This document shows positions 9,928 to 19,882 of a stretch of 64,000 bases of DNA, one piece after another; position 1 is the stretch's first letter, and every line of letters begins with the position of its first letter. The stretch comes from Phaeoceros laevis. Taxonomy: Eukaryota; Anthocerotophyta; Anthocerotopsida; Notothyladales. Location of the stretch: NCBI GenBank assembly GCA_049999765.1, contig JBNGIQ010009427.1, forward strand, positions 89,272 through 153,271, given 5' to 3'. A program made the position numbers and the translations under genes. Below the pieces are notes generated by a model. It was not told where the DNA came from and did no database searches. It worked only from the letters and a program-made list of their open reading frames with translations.

Positions 9928-10395
9928 ATGGCAATGTCGTTTTCAATTTGTCTATGGATTCTAGCACTTTGTTATGTTGCGTCAAGTGGAGGTACTTATA
10001 TACCACCCACCATGACAAAAATAGCTTATGTATGCGGACCAAGTTCACTTGCTTCCAATAATTTAGCTTCTTTTATCATATCTTCAATCGATTTGCTTAC
10101 TTCTATCGGCGGTGTACAGTTCGGTACGTCTGGGGGACTTCCATATTCTCATACCTCCTCTACATTAGGGGATGCTACAAACAACATGCAGGTATGGGGA
10201 GTGGTCACATGTTATTCTTCTCATCCGACCATGGTTAGCAAAGAGCAATGTGTCGAGTGCTTGACGAACCTAATGGATGATATTTTGTACCAAAGTTGTC
10301 AAGTGCCAGAGTACGGGTTCATGTTGGTTCAAGATTGTTACATCCGGTACAAAATGTTTCAATCTGATGCATGCTTCGATGTGCCACATGCATAA
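9928..10395 (+). CDS. Secreted single-domain Gnk2/DUF26 (stress-antifung) protein
   Basis: A 155-aa protein with a hydrophobic N-terminal signal peptide (about residues 1-23, ending near VASSGG) and one Gnk2/DUF26 domain. Proteins of this family, such as ginkbilobin-2, are apoplastic; ginkbilobin-2 is a mannose-binding antifungal protein, and larger members form receptor-kinase ectodomains. The cysteine block reads C-x12-C-x2-C (CYSSHPTMVSKEQCVEC), longer than the usual C-x8-C-x2-C. A VQDCYIRYKMF segment matches the family's C-terminal strand. No kinase or transmembrane part follows, so it is a free secreted form. The upstream ~700 bp (from about 9215) is homologous to the flanks of two truncated copies at 12.6 and 23.2 kb. 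The copy appears intact; expression is unknown. Confidence 0.8.
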   Translation: MAMSFSICLWILALCYVASSGGTYIPPTMTKIAYVCGPSSLASNNLASFIISSIDLLTSIGGVQFGTSGGLPYSHTSSTLGDATNNMQVWGVVTCYSSHPTMVSKEQCVECLTNLMDDILYQSCQVPEYGFMLVQDCYIRYKMFQSDACFDVPHA

Positions 10396-11879
10396 AAATC
10401 ACTTTCATAACATTTTTTTTTTTGAGATCTGTCTTTGTTTTCTACATATGTAGTTTACTAGCTTGAGGGTCAATGGGCCTTTGCACGGTTTGGTGTACAA
10501 AATCGTAAGGGGTGATGGGAAAGGGGCAAATATGAGTAACATGGTTGTAAGTAGTAGCAGGACCTGATGTTTGTGGGTCGTTGGTAGACTTGGCCTAAGC
10601 TTGTCAGTTACTTCGGGTGTTGCTTGAATATTTTCCATGAGTGAGTCATTGTTACCTTTGACTACTGGCAAAAATATGATGTCATGCACAACTTTGACAA
10701 AGCCTTTGACCTATTGTGTCAAAGAAATATTGCCACTTTCGAGTATGACTGCCTTAAGCTTTGAACCTGATTTTTTTTGTGGCAACTTTTCATTACATAA
10801 GACGAGGCGGGAAAAGTATCAGACCAAAATTGTATTTTTATTACATGTAGACTTTTTTTTGTGAGCAATATAAAGAACTATAGAATTGTAACTAAAGATT
10901 TTTACCAGCTTAAATGTTCACTATAGAAAAACAATATGAAGAAAACATGAAGAAAGATGTACTAGAATATCTACAATGTCAAGTTCTTTAGCCAAGAAAA
11001 GCTTGCTACAAAATTGAGTGTTATCGAGGAATTTAACTGTTAAATTCCTCGTCCTACAAGACAAAACTGTCTCTAGGGTCCAGGGAGACGATGTTTTCTA
11101 CTGACTCCTATCAGAAAAAACTAGTTAATTGCCCCAAGTGGTACCATTGGAAATATGACGTCATGGTGATTCCAACAAGCCTCACAGAAGCAGTCTTAAG
11201 CGAGTGGTTGGTAGCCAGCTGACATCATACTTGGAACGGGGTCGGCCTGGCCAGATCCATCTGGGAGAGGGCACATGGCCTCCATTGTTGATGAGGAGGG
11301 CAAGGCCGCGTGAGGGGTCCATGCCCAAGCGATGCAAGCAGAGTTCAGCAGACCTTGTGGATGAGGTGGTGGAGGAGATTCAGGGGTGGGAGGGGGCCGG
11401 AATCCCACTAACCCCTAGCCGTTTGCAACCCATAAAGGACTAGAGAGCTATCTATTGAAGAACATTATACTTCAATTCATTTATTCATTCATTAATGTAC
11501 AGCTCTTCAGCAATACAGAGACATGAGCTTACTGAAGAAGAGTTTCAAATTGAGACTGACCGGCTGGAGGCTAACCTGTACATTGAATACCAAGCACGTA
11601 TTCGATTTAGAGGCTACCGCATAGCGGTTTGTGAAAGTTTGAATCGGATGGCAAGGTCTCGAAGAGCTCCCGAAGCATGTTTACTCACTTGCTCGGGTTC
11701 CATTTACAGATTCTCCATGCTTGGATTATTTTCGTCTACAAGTTTGTCATCACAAACAGCATTCTCAATGAGTCAATATTATCGAGCCCTACCAAGATTT
11801 ATGACATACATCCCTTCAAGAGCAATATTGTCCCAGTCTGGTGTGTTCCGAATCCGATATGTCTAACTCAGGACCTTCA
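10396..11879. other. AT-rich intergenic DNA, no gene recognised
   Basis: Contains only short open frames (for example 11204-11443 plus and 10405-10689 minus) with no family resemblance I can name. Possibly degraded mobile DNA. Confidence 0.5.
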
Positions 11880-12920
11880 TACTAATGGATTTGGCATGTT
11901 GTATGTAACTTAAAGGGAGTGCTCCAACTTCTTGGCTCCTTTCCATGCTAGCAAATGAACTCAGAATGCAAAGAAACACTGACAAATGATTTGGTGCTAG
12001 TATGTGGTGACTTTATCGCAAATTAAACATTGCATTTTTTTTATCTGGGGGTAACGATCGTTATGTGTGGTGCGAGGAGTATAACCGAAATCCAAACTGT
12101 TTTCTTGCTTGCTCAATATAGTGCCATCCATGATTCAGAAGAAGATTCACCCTCTCGCAGAATTACAATTAGAGCAGAGTCCCAATTACAATGAAAATCA
12201 GGTTATTAGCAAAACTATGAAAGAATTCCTTATTATGATGGAAGCTCCATTTGAGTTGAACTTCAAATTGCTAGTGTGACACTACGAGAGTTTTGCAGTT
12301 TGTGGTGGGGCATTAATAAGCAGATTCAAAGTATGTTGTGATGAAAACTAGTGAGCAGCCGAATCAATTTTTGTTATATTTTTTTCCATCAAATAGAAAA
12401 ATGGTTTTAAAAATCCCTTAGAAACATCCATAAAGCTTCCTGAAGGTGTAAGAGAATAGTTTGACATTGGTTGTTTAACTTCAGAAAGTTTGAAATTCAA
12501 CTTTATGGCTAAAGAAGCTTCTTTTTATGGAACAATTGCACTTAATCTTGTGACCATCTATTTCGTGCAATTTTTCCACTTCGAACTTCATTTTGGATTG
12601 TTCAAAACATGGCAAGGTCGTTTCCAATTTGTTTATGGGTTCTAGCACTTTGCTTTGTTTTGTTAAATGGAGATCCTTATATACCACCCAACATGACAAA
12701 AATAATTACAGACTGCGGACCAAGTGTACCTGGTTCTAGTAGTTTAGCTTCTTTTATCATATCTTCAATCGATTTGATTACTGAAATCGGCGGTCTACGG
12801 TTCTACAAGGGACTTCCATTTTCTGCCACCTATTCAGAAGGCTTGGGCGATCCTAAAAACTTCATGCAGTTCTGGGGAGTAGTCACATGTTACTCATATT
12901 TCCGAAGTGAACAGTACTAG
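11880..12920 (+). repeat. Duplicated Gnk2 segment, copy 2 (direct)
   Basis: From about 11880 to the truncated Gnk2 frame at 12920, this segment is clearly homologous to 23039-23840 in inverted orientation (shared runs include GCATGTTGTATGTAACTT-like and AACGATCGTTAT blocks). It is more distantly homologous to 9215-10200. The duplication therefore includes the promoter as well as the coding start. Confidence 0.8.
12609..12920 (+). pseudogene. Truncated Gnk2/DUF26 copy 2
   Basis: A 103-aa frame with the same signal peptide and first half of the domain as the intact copy at 9928. It stops just after the GVVTCYS block, before the C-x2-C pair and the C-terminal strand. Lacking the disulphide core, it is unlikely to fold as a Gnk2 domain. 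No continuing exon was found downstream to 13.4 kb. Confidence 0.75.
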
Positions 12921-14390
12921 TTAATTCAGGTTCCTGTCACAACAAGCCAGCAGTATAGGAGATGAAGGGTTTGCTGTGCAACTAGTAAATAAGGCTAATT
13001 AGAGCAGGGCAGGCTTTCTGGATCAACGTCAAGCTTGAAGATTGTACATGTGTCCGCTGGACAATAAGCTAACTTTGTATATAGAAATTTCACATTTATA
13101 AATATTCTGTTGTAATTTTAACCTTGACTAAACCGTTTGTATGCTCACAGCAACACAAGAATCCCAAGCTAAGGTTGTATGCTTGCTGCAGATTGTGAAT
13201 ATCAGCTTGACATTAACATTGGAGTTCCATAGACATGATGCTTGCCTTCCAGGTTGTTCAAACGCGACCACTTCACAAGTGGTGAGTACATTTGAAGCAA
13301 TGTGGAGACAGGTTCTCCTGGTAGTACTAGCTATCTAGGTCCGTGGACAGATCACACTATATAGGCACTAATAGCCAGGAGGAAGCAACACTTCCCAAGT
13401 GCAGCAAACTTGACTGTTTGAACATGTACCCTATCTTCAAACTAGAAACCTACCATCATTCTCAGCTCATGATCTTGACAAATTCCAGTGTATGTCTCAG
13501 ATTGTAAACTGTCTCGCTGAACTGACAAGAAGTGTTGGAAAAACAAATGTTGTTAATTCCTGGACGGGTCCATCACTGTCCAACAGGTTTGGCTTCAAAA
13601 GCTAAAACAAGGATCCTCCTCCTGTGTGTTTGCATTACGTTCCGCAACCCTGACTTTACTTTGCTGAGCACCGGAGGCACATTTGTTAATTAAAAAATCA
13701 CTCACAGTACTCGTTGAAATTTCCTAAAGCTTGCCAGCCATCTCCTAAGCTAGGTTTACAGCTGATTACAGAGTTGCAAGTGTCGAGTCAAAAAACTCAA
13801 GTGACTCCACAACTTGGGGCAAGCCATGATGGCCCCACGCTGCTTACAAGCTTGCGTGGAAATCTGATTTGTAAGCAGCGTGGAAATCCGATCACTCGGA
13901 GCCTGAGCTGGGATACAAGCGTAGACTCCAGAAGTTTACATCTAGAAGCACTCATGTGATGCATATGTCCGATGTCGGATTGCAATCATATGATGTATTA
14001 CATTGCTAAACTGCTTGCCAAATCCTTGGAAAGCTATTCTTATTAGAAACTGCGCCTGGGACATGGAATAGTTTCCAGATGTGGCAAGGGCCCCCAAGTA
14101 GCTAGAGTTTTCCAGTTTCCAAACTGGCCATGGTTATCCTTGGAAGCAACCCTAGATACATGCCTGTCCGAGGCATAGTATCGGGTGGAGTGAGACATTC
14201 TTCTTGCATGACGACGCCTTTGGGACACTCTGCGACCATTCTGTATGCTACCACTTGGCATACAGGCATACCACCAAGATTACGCTTGTCATGAATGGAG
14301 CTGCTGTCCCTGTTGCAGGCCTACTACACCTAAATTGAACATGCCTGTAGCTGGCAGACAAATATGATACAATGTGGGGGGCTGACGCAC
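12921..14390. other. Intergenic DNA, no gene recognised
   Basis: No coding region recognised. A 15-bp inverted repeat (CCACGCTGCTTACAA, 13834-13848, with its complement 13869-13883) is the only ordered structure noticed. Confidence 0.5.
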
Positions 14391-14394
14391 CACT

Positions 14395-14520
14395 TCTTGG
14401 GTTATGTGACAAATTTAAATATCGCAAACCAACACGATTAGACATCTCTTGTGGAATCTGACCTAGTAAATTGTTGTTAGATAGGTCTAATATCGTTGTA
14501 GAAGTGGTGAGGCTAGAAAG
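14395..14520 (-). pseudogene. LRR gene fragment
   Basis: The minus strand reads ILDLSNNNLLGQIPQEMSN and then LRYLNLSHNP, which is about one and a half plant-type leucine-rich repeats (LxxLxLSxNxLxGxIP). Nothing else of an LRR receptor is recognisable around it, so it is a relic. Confidence 0.6.
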
Positions 14521-14796
14521 ACCGGTGGAACAGTCTCAAACTTGTCCTTCACCCTGTCCTGAAATCTTTTCTAGAGACTATTCCACAGCGCATGCGTGGG
14601 CAGATTGAGCTGGAGAAGGGCACAAGGAAGAAGGCTGGTTGCACGATATTCAGCATTCACCAAACAGCAGTGACTTCGTCAGCGCGAAATGTGTAACCTT
14701 CACTACCTAGTATGAGATGAACTCGTGAAAAAAGAAAGGGCATTCAACTTTGCTACTGAAGCAAAACAGTAGCTTCGCTACAGCTAGGCCTGTACC

Positions 14797-15365
14797 TTCA
14801 TGAAGATGGCATCCGAAGGTGGGATAGCTTTGAACATGTCTCCCGAAACATGCTCCACACCTACAGTATCAACCGTTTTCCAACATCAGTAGTTCACATG
14901 CATACAAACGTATTCATGAATTATGAGCTCGCCTGACAGTGCTCTCGGAAATCGCTAAATCTGGTGCCAGGAAATCTAGCAAGAAAACCAGCAGCTGGCA
15001 CAAGTTTTAGGACTCTTCAAAACTTGCTTCTATCTGCATTCATGAGTGGAATTCTTTGAACCCTTGAGTACCAACCATCAATTTGTGGTGCCCTGGCTAA
15101 GACATAAGGCAAATCGAAGTTGATCCCTCGCAGGTGCGGGTACTTGCCCAGGATAATCCGGATACTGTCCCTGTACTGTCATCTGCCACGACAAGACACA
15201 GGAAGACTTTCACTAAGAAGAAGCTCCTGGATGGTACCATTTGTGCTTGGGATCTTGGACAACAATGCCGTTTTATGCAGCCCAAGTAGGTCCGAGGAGA
15301 GCTCCTGTCCTTGGCCAGAAGGGTTGACAATACCGTGCATCAAGCTAATATCTGCAACTGATGTA
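14797..15365 (-). pseudogene. COMT-type O-methyltransferase remnant
   Basis: Minus-strand fragments match class I plant O-methyltransferases. One reads GKYPHLRGINFDLPYVLARAP (about 15090-15160), and a downstream block reads VGVEHVSGDMFKAIP followed by SDAIFMK (about 14810-14870). An N-terminal-like segment (SGQGQELSSDL) lies near 15270-15310. Between the N-terminal segment and GKYPHL the frame breaks, and the glycine-rich SAM motif is not recognisable. The catalytic histidine exon was not found. A decayed copy is likelier than a split working gene. Confidence 0.65.
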
Positions 15366-15594
15366 ATACATCACCTGGGGCGATGAGGGGCACATCCTAG
15401 AAACTATTTAAAATTGTCCAGGGCTTTTATTAAACCAAGGTTCCCCTGAGCTATGCCGGCTCTGCAAAGAACTCCAGCTGAGCTCGCTGCTGCTACTACA
15501 GTTGGTAGCTAGCAGAGAGAATGAATTGGTTTTTTAGCTACCTATAGGGCTGTCACTACACTAGCGTACTAGAGTGGCTACCTAGGTTGCGGAA

Positions 15595-15705
15595 GAAGAA
15601 CTCGCCTTCCCCCAGTCACCGGCTCTTGCCTACCGGCGCTCGCCGGTGACCGGGGAAGGCTCTCTAGGCCGGTAGAGGGCCTCCCCCGGCCCGCTACCCA
15701 ATAAT
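15595..15705 (-). repeat. GC-rich fold-back element, family copy 1
   Basis: On the minus strand it begins GGGTAGCGGGCCGGGG, like the element at 26602, and contains a nested stem (CTTCCCC..GTCACCGG pairing with CCGGTGAC..GGGGAAG around 15608-15660). Its GC content is far above the flanking DNA. Confidence 0.65.
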
Positions 15706-16056
15706 GGTCCCAATCCGTAGAGGTCCTCAATAACCTCGCCATCGCCCTTTGATCCATTGTCCTTGTTGGCAAACCGCCACGCGGTAACCTGCACATCGAA
15801 TACCAGCTTGCTAGTAGACATTCCACGCTTGCTAACCTCCCCGAGGACGCGATATGATCTCTGCTTGCTGCAGTCCTCTGCGCGTGTCACGGTAGAGACA
15901 GCCTTCCGCAGTTCTGCAGCCGAGTGCTACGTCCGCACCAAGCGTTCAGCGCAACAAGCCTGCCCAGGAGCAGAGCTGGGGGGAGCTCGTCCTACAGCAC
16001 CCAAGTTCCGAGCTCCACTTGCCTAACCTTCCGGGCACCATGGCCGCTCTGCCGGC

Positions 16057-18822
16057 ATGGTTCCTTTCAGCCAGCATGCTCGCTTCCAGCCTCAGCCTCT
16101 CCATGCTCCGCAGCCCGTGCATACTGGCTGGGGTGCAGCCGTATGGCGGCACATTTTTGGAGCCGCAGGGTTCCCTCTGCAGCAGCCGCCATGCTCACCT
16201 GCTACGGAAGCCGCCATTCCCAGGCCTGCAGCCGCCATCCCCAGCCGCAAGCTGCGATGGACAGGCCGTCAGGTACCGCTGCTCCTAGGTCGGACGTCCA
16301 GGAGCCGGCAGGCTCAAGCAGCAGCAGCAGGCGCTAGGCTCCAGCAGCCACCGTGCTTGGAGCCACCATGCTTGGCAGACAGGTTTCCCAAGTGCACGGA
16401 CATTGTTGATACACAGAACGTGTTTGATGGATTGTCCAAGCATAACGTGGTATCGTGGAATGCCTTGATGTCCGCATATACGCAGCAGGGCCAAGCAGAA
16501 AAGGTTTTGCAGCTGTACGAGAGAATGCAGGAGGAAGGAGTTGACAGGGATGTGTGGACCTTTGTGCGCGTTCTCCAAGCCTGTTGTACTCTTGCGAGAA
16601 AAGAAGCCAGTGGTCAGGCTGCTACCAAGGTCAAGTCTTTGCAAAGGGGCAAGGAAATACATTCGGATTGTCAGAGAATGGGTTGTCATTCCGAAATGTT
16701 TGTTGCCAACTCCTTGATTAGTATGTATGGCAAGTGCGGGAGCATTGGTGACGCACAGGATGTGTTTGACGGGTTGTCCAAGCGTGATGTGGTATCGTGG
16801 ACTGCAATGCTCGCAGCTTATCTCCAGCAAGGGCAAGCAGAGAGGGCTTTGCAGTGGTATGAGCAGATGTGTATGGAAGGTGTGAGTCCAAACAACCGGA
16901 CCTTTGTCATGGTGCTCCAAGCCTGTGGCATGCTTGCAGAGAAGGAAGCTGTTGAGGATGGGCAACCCGGAGAAGGAAAGTATCTGCAAAAGGCGAAGGT
17001 TATACATGCTGATGCTTGGAGAAGAGGGTATGATTCTGATGTCTTTGTTGGTAACACACTGGTCAGCATGTACGGAAAATGTGGTAGAATAGGGGATGCG
17101 CAGGGGGTTTTTGATGGGTTGACCAGACGGGATGTAGTGTCATGGAATGCAATGCTGACGTCATATGTAGAGCACGGCGGATCAGAAAGTGCCTCAGCAC
17201 TGTATGAGCAGATGCGGGATGCAGGAGCGAGTCCAGATACTCGCACGTTTGTCAGTGTGCTTCAAGCGTATAGCATGCTTGCAGAGAAGGAAGTTGATTT
17301 TGTGGTGGGTGGGCGGCCCACCAAAGTGAGGACCCTGAAAAGTGCAAAAGTGGTACATGCTGATGCTCAGAGGAAGGGCTACCATAGGGACGTGTTTGTT
17401 GGCATCCTCCTTATTAGTGTGTACAGGAAGTGTGGAGGTACTGTTGAGGCACGCCAGGTGTTTGATGGTTTGCACAACTTGGACGTAGCGTCATGGAATG
17501 CTATGCTTGCTGCCTACTGCCAGGAAGAGCAGGCAAAGAAAGCTCTGCAGCTGTATGAACAGATGATGGAGGAAGGTGTGGTTCAGGATGCTCGGACATT
17601 TGTGAGCGCTCTGCAAGCGTGTGGCATGCTTGCAGGGATGGAAGGCATGCTGGTGGGCGGGCGATCTCAGAAGGTGGAGTCCCTGGACAAGGTAAAGGCA
17701 CTACATGCTGCTGCTCGGAGGAAGGGCTACGACTCTGACATCTTTGTTGGTAGCATCCTGACAAGCACGTACGCAAAGTGTGGCAGCATTGTGGATGCAC
17801 GGAACGTGTTTGACCAGCTGTGGGAAAGAGATGTGGTAGCTTGGAACGCCATGCTGGCAGCATATGTTGAGCAAGGGCAGGGGGAGGCAGCTTTGCAGCT
17901 CTACAGACAAATGCAGAAAGGGGAAGGAGACGTGCTTCCAAATGAAGTCACACTGGTTTGCATCATGCAGGCTTGCAGCAGCACAGGAAGCTTGGCCCTC
18001 CTCAAGCAGGTTCACCATGCTCTGGTGTCCATGAGAAGGGACTCTTCTTCTCTCGTGGCAAACACCCTGATCGGTGCCTACGGGAGATGTGCCAGCATGG
18101 TGGACGCCCAGAATGTGTTTGATGCCCTGCCCCAGCAAGACGTGGTGTCATGGACCGCATTGATGGCTGCGTACGCCCGACAGGGAGATTTTGCTTCAAC
18201 TCTGCTACGGTATGGCGAGATGCAGGCAGCAGGCATCAAGCCCGACGGAGTGACGTTCCTTTCCATTCTCTCGGCTTGCAGCCATGCTGGCCTGGTGGCC
18301 CAGGGTGTGGACTACTTCCACTCCATGACCAGAGACTACGGCATCACTCCAGATATCGACCACTACGTGAGTTTGGTGAACCTCTTGGGTCGGGCAGGCT
18401 GCTTCACAGAAATAAAAGCCCTGCTGTCCACCATGCCCGTGCAGCCTAACCTGGACCTGTGGCTATGTCTGCTGGGTGCCTGTCAGAAATATGGCAAGGT
18501 GGAAATGGGAGAAGAGGCTTTCACCTGCGCTGTGAGGCTGCATCCACACGACTCGGCTGCATATGCAGTGATGTCCAATATATACTACGACGCTGGCCTG
18601 TGGGACCACGCCGATAACGTGCACAGGCTGAGGCAAGACGAAGGTGCGTGGAAGCAGGCTGGCCAGAGCTGGATCGAATGTGGGCAGGGTGTGCACTCGT
18701 TTGTCGTAGGAGACAGCAAGCACCGACAGCACGAGCAAGTGTATGCCCTCGTGCGCACTATAAGCTCCGCGCTGGAGGGGAGAGGACAAGGAGCACATAT
18801 CCCACCAGATGCGTTGTCTTAG
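16057..18822 (+). CDS. PLS-class PPR protein, E+ type, without a DYW domain
   Basis: A 921-aa single-exon protein expected to bind organellar RNA and recruit an editing deaminase in trans. The first ~105 residues are low-complexity and rich in Q, P, A and S. PPR motifs then run to about residue 780 with the usual signatures (SMYGKCGSIGDAQDVFDG, RDVVSWTAML, LGRAGCF). The E/E+ part ends GQSWIECGQGVHSFVVGD, and the chain stops at GAHIPPDALS, where DYW proteins would continue. The first repeat is degenerate (CLADRFPKCTDIVD) and follows directly on the low-complexity leader, so the true N-terminus may lie upstream or be rebuilt. The ATG used is the first in frame. The partner deaminase and target are unknown. 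Confidence 0.88.
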   Translation: MVPFSQHARFQPQPLHAPQPVHTGWGAAVWRHIFGAAGFPLQQPPCSPATEAAIPRPAAAIPSRKLRWTGRQVPLLLGRTSRSRQAQAAAAGARLQQPPCLEPPCLADRFPKCTDIVDTQNVFDGLSKHNVVSWNALMSAYTQQGQAEKVLQLYERMQEEGVDRDVWTFVRVLQACCTLARKEASGQAATKVKSLQRGKEIHSDCQRMGCHSEMFVANSLISMYGKCGSIGDAQDVFDGLSKRDVVSWTAMLAAYLQQGQAERALQWYEQMCMEGVSPNNRTFVMVLQACGMLAEKEAVEDGQPGEGKYLQKAKVIHADAWRRGYDSDVFVGNTLVSMYGKCGRIGDAQGVFDGLTRRDVVSWNAMLTSYVEHGGSESASALYEQMRDAGASPDTRTFVSVLQAYSMLAEKEVDFVVGGRPTKVRTLKSAKVVHADAQRKGYHRDVFVGILLISVYRKCGGTVEARQVFDGLHNLDVASWNAMLAAYCQEEQAKKALQLYEQMMEEGVVQDARTFVSALQACGMLAGMEGMLVGGRSQKVESLDKVKALHAAARRKGYDSDIFVGSILTSTYAKCGSIVDARNVFDQLWERDVVAWNAMLAAYVEQGQGEAALQLYRQMQKGEGDVLPNEVTLVCIMQACSSTGSLALLKQVHHALVSMRRDSSSLVANTLIGAYGRCASMVDAQNVFDALPQQDVVSWTALMAAYARQGDFASTLLRYGEMQAAGIKPDGVTFLSILSACSHAGLVAQGVDYFHSMTRDYGITPDIDHYVSLVNLLGRAGCFTEIKALLSTMPVQPNLDLWLCLLGACQKYGKVEMGEEAFTCAVRLHPHDSAAYAVMSNIYYDAGLWDHADNVHRLRQDEGAWKQAGQSWIECGQGVHSFVVGDSKHRQHEQVYALVRTISSALEGRGQGAHIPPDALS

Positions 18823-19343
18823 TGCGTGCAGAGTTCCCCAGCCGAAGGTACTGTGTATGTGGCTGTTTTGACCTTGTGCCATCGTCCTGGTTGAAAGCGG
18901 ATGCATCTCGTTTGCGTCCTTAATAGGTAAGGAGTGTCTGACCCGTTTGGTTTTTTCAACTTGTTTCCAAGGCTCGTACCTTACACAACATGAGCATAAA
19001 TAGGGATCATCCCCTCCAATTTTTTAATTGTGCTGTTCGTCTTGCGTCGTATGTGACAAGCAATTAGATGTACTGTTCAATGTTCATCATGTGCGCACAA
19101 GCACACATGGAGCTGTCGAAGGCGACACGCGACACCTTTCTTCTACTATATCATGTCTTGCGGATGCTGACTTGCAACAAAACAGACGCGTCATGTAGTG
19201 TCACAAAAACAGTGAAGATGCATTAGCTCTACTGTAGAGCACGGATACAGGTCGTGACTCGTTAGTTGATGTCACTCAAAAACTTTACAACACATACCCT
19301 GGAAGGGCCGTCCGCTAAAATCTCATCCATCCAATTACATGTA
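18823..19343. other. Intergenic, no gene recognised
   Basis: Between the PPR stop and tRNA-Ile; no coding or repeat structure noticed. Confidence 0.5.
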
Positions 19344-19417
19344 TGGCCTATGCAGGTTTCGAACCTGCGACCTTCGCGTTATTAGCACGACGCTCTAACC
19401 AACTGAGCTAATAGGCC
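19344..19417 (-). tRNA. tRNA-Ile (anticodon AAU)
   Basis: A full cloverleaf on the minus strand: acceptor GGCCTAT/ATAGGCC with discriminator A, D-arm GCTC/GAGC, anticodon stem TCGTG/CGCGA with loop CTAATAA, and T-arm GCAGG/CCTGC with TTCGAAA. It is 74 nt with no intron and no encoded CCA, as expected for a nuclear tRNA gene. Confidence 0.95.
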
Positions 19418-19882
19418 ACACTGACATCATAATTTGAGTACTTTGTTATTCGTGTGGTTTGCAGACGGTGTATCTGGTAGGAATTCATGCACGTTGACCA
19501 GTGATATTTCAGGTGGGCGGTGCAGGCGATCTTAGTCAGGAGCCACGGAATCTTTGCAGGAGAATGGGGGAACATTGTCCACTTGCAATTGAGAGAATAA
19601 CAGTGAAATGTTGCTACCTGCAGGTGCCTGCCCGCACTGCTGCTCCACACCTTCAACTTTGCATACAGTACTTTGGCATTCATTGACGTCTTTCCGGAAT
19701 ATAGATAGGCAGCCAGCAGCTGAGCTGGGCCTACCAAGGCCTGGCTCCTCCTCTGACTGATGAGAGTCCATTCTCGAAGAGATATGCACTGAACCTTCCT
19801 TCTTTCCTAGCGACGACCCTTCCGCTCCAGCCCAGCCCGCCGGAGGCACAGATTTTGCTTGCAAGCTGCCTGCAAGCTGGCC

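Noticed and set aside
16285-17941. Minus-strand open frames rich in Cys/His/Leu over the PPR gene
   Set aside because: They are antisense shadows of the repetitive PPR coding sequence.
19859-19882. Upstream P450 start at 19859
   Set aside because: That codon is TTG; the first in-frame ATG is at 19883 and gives a normal membrane-anchor N-terminus.
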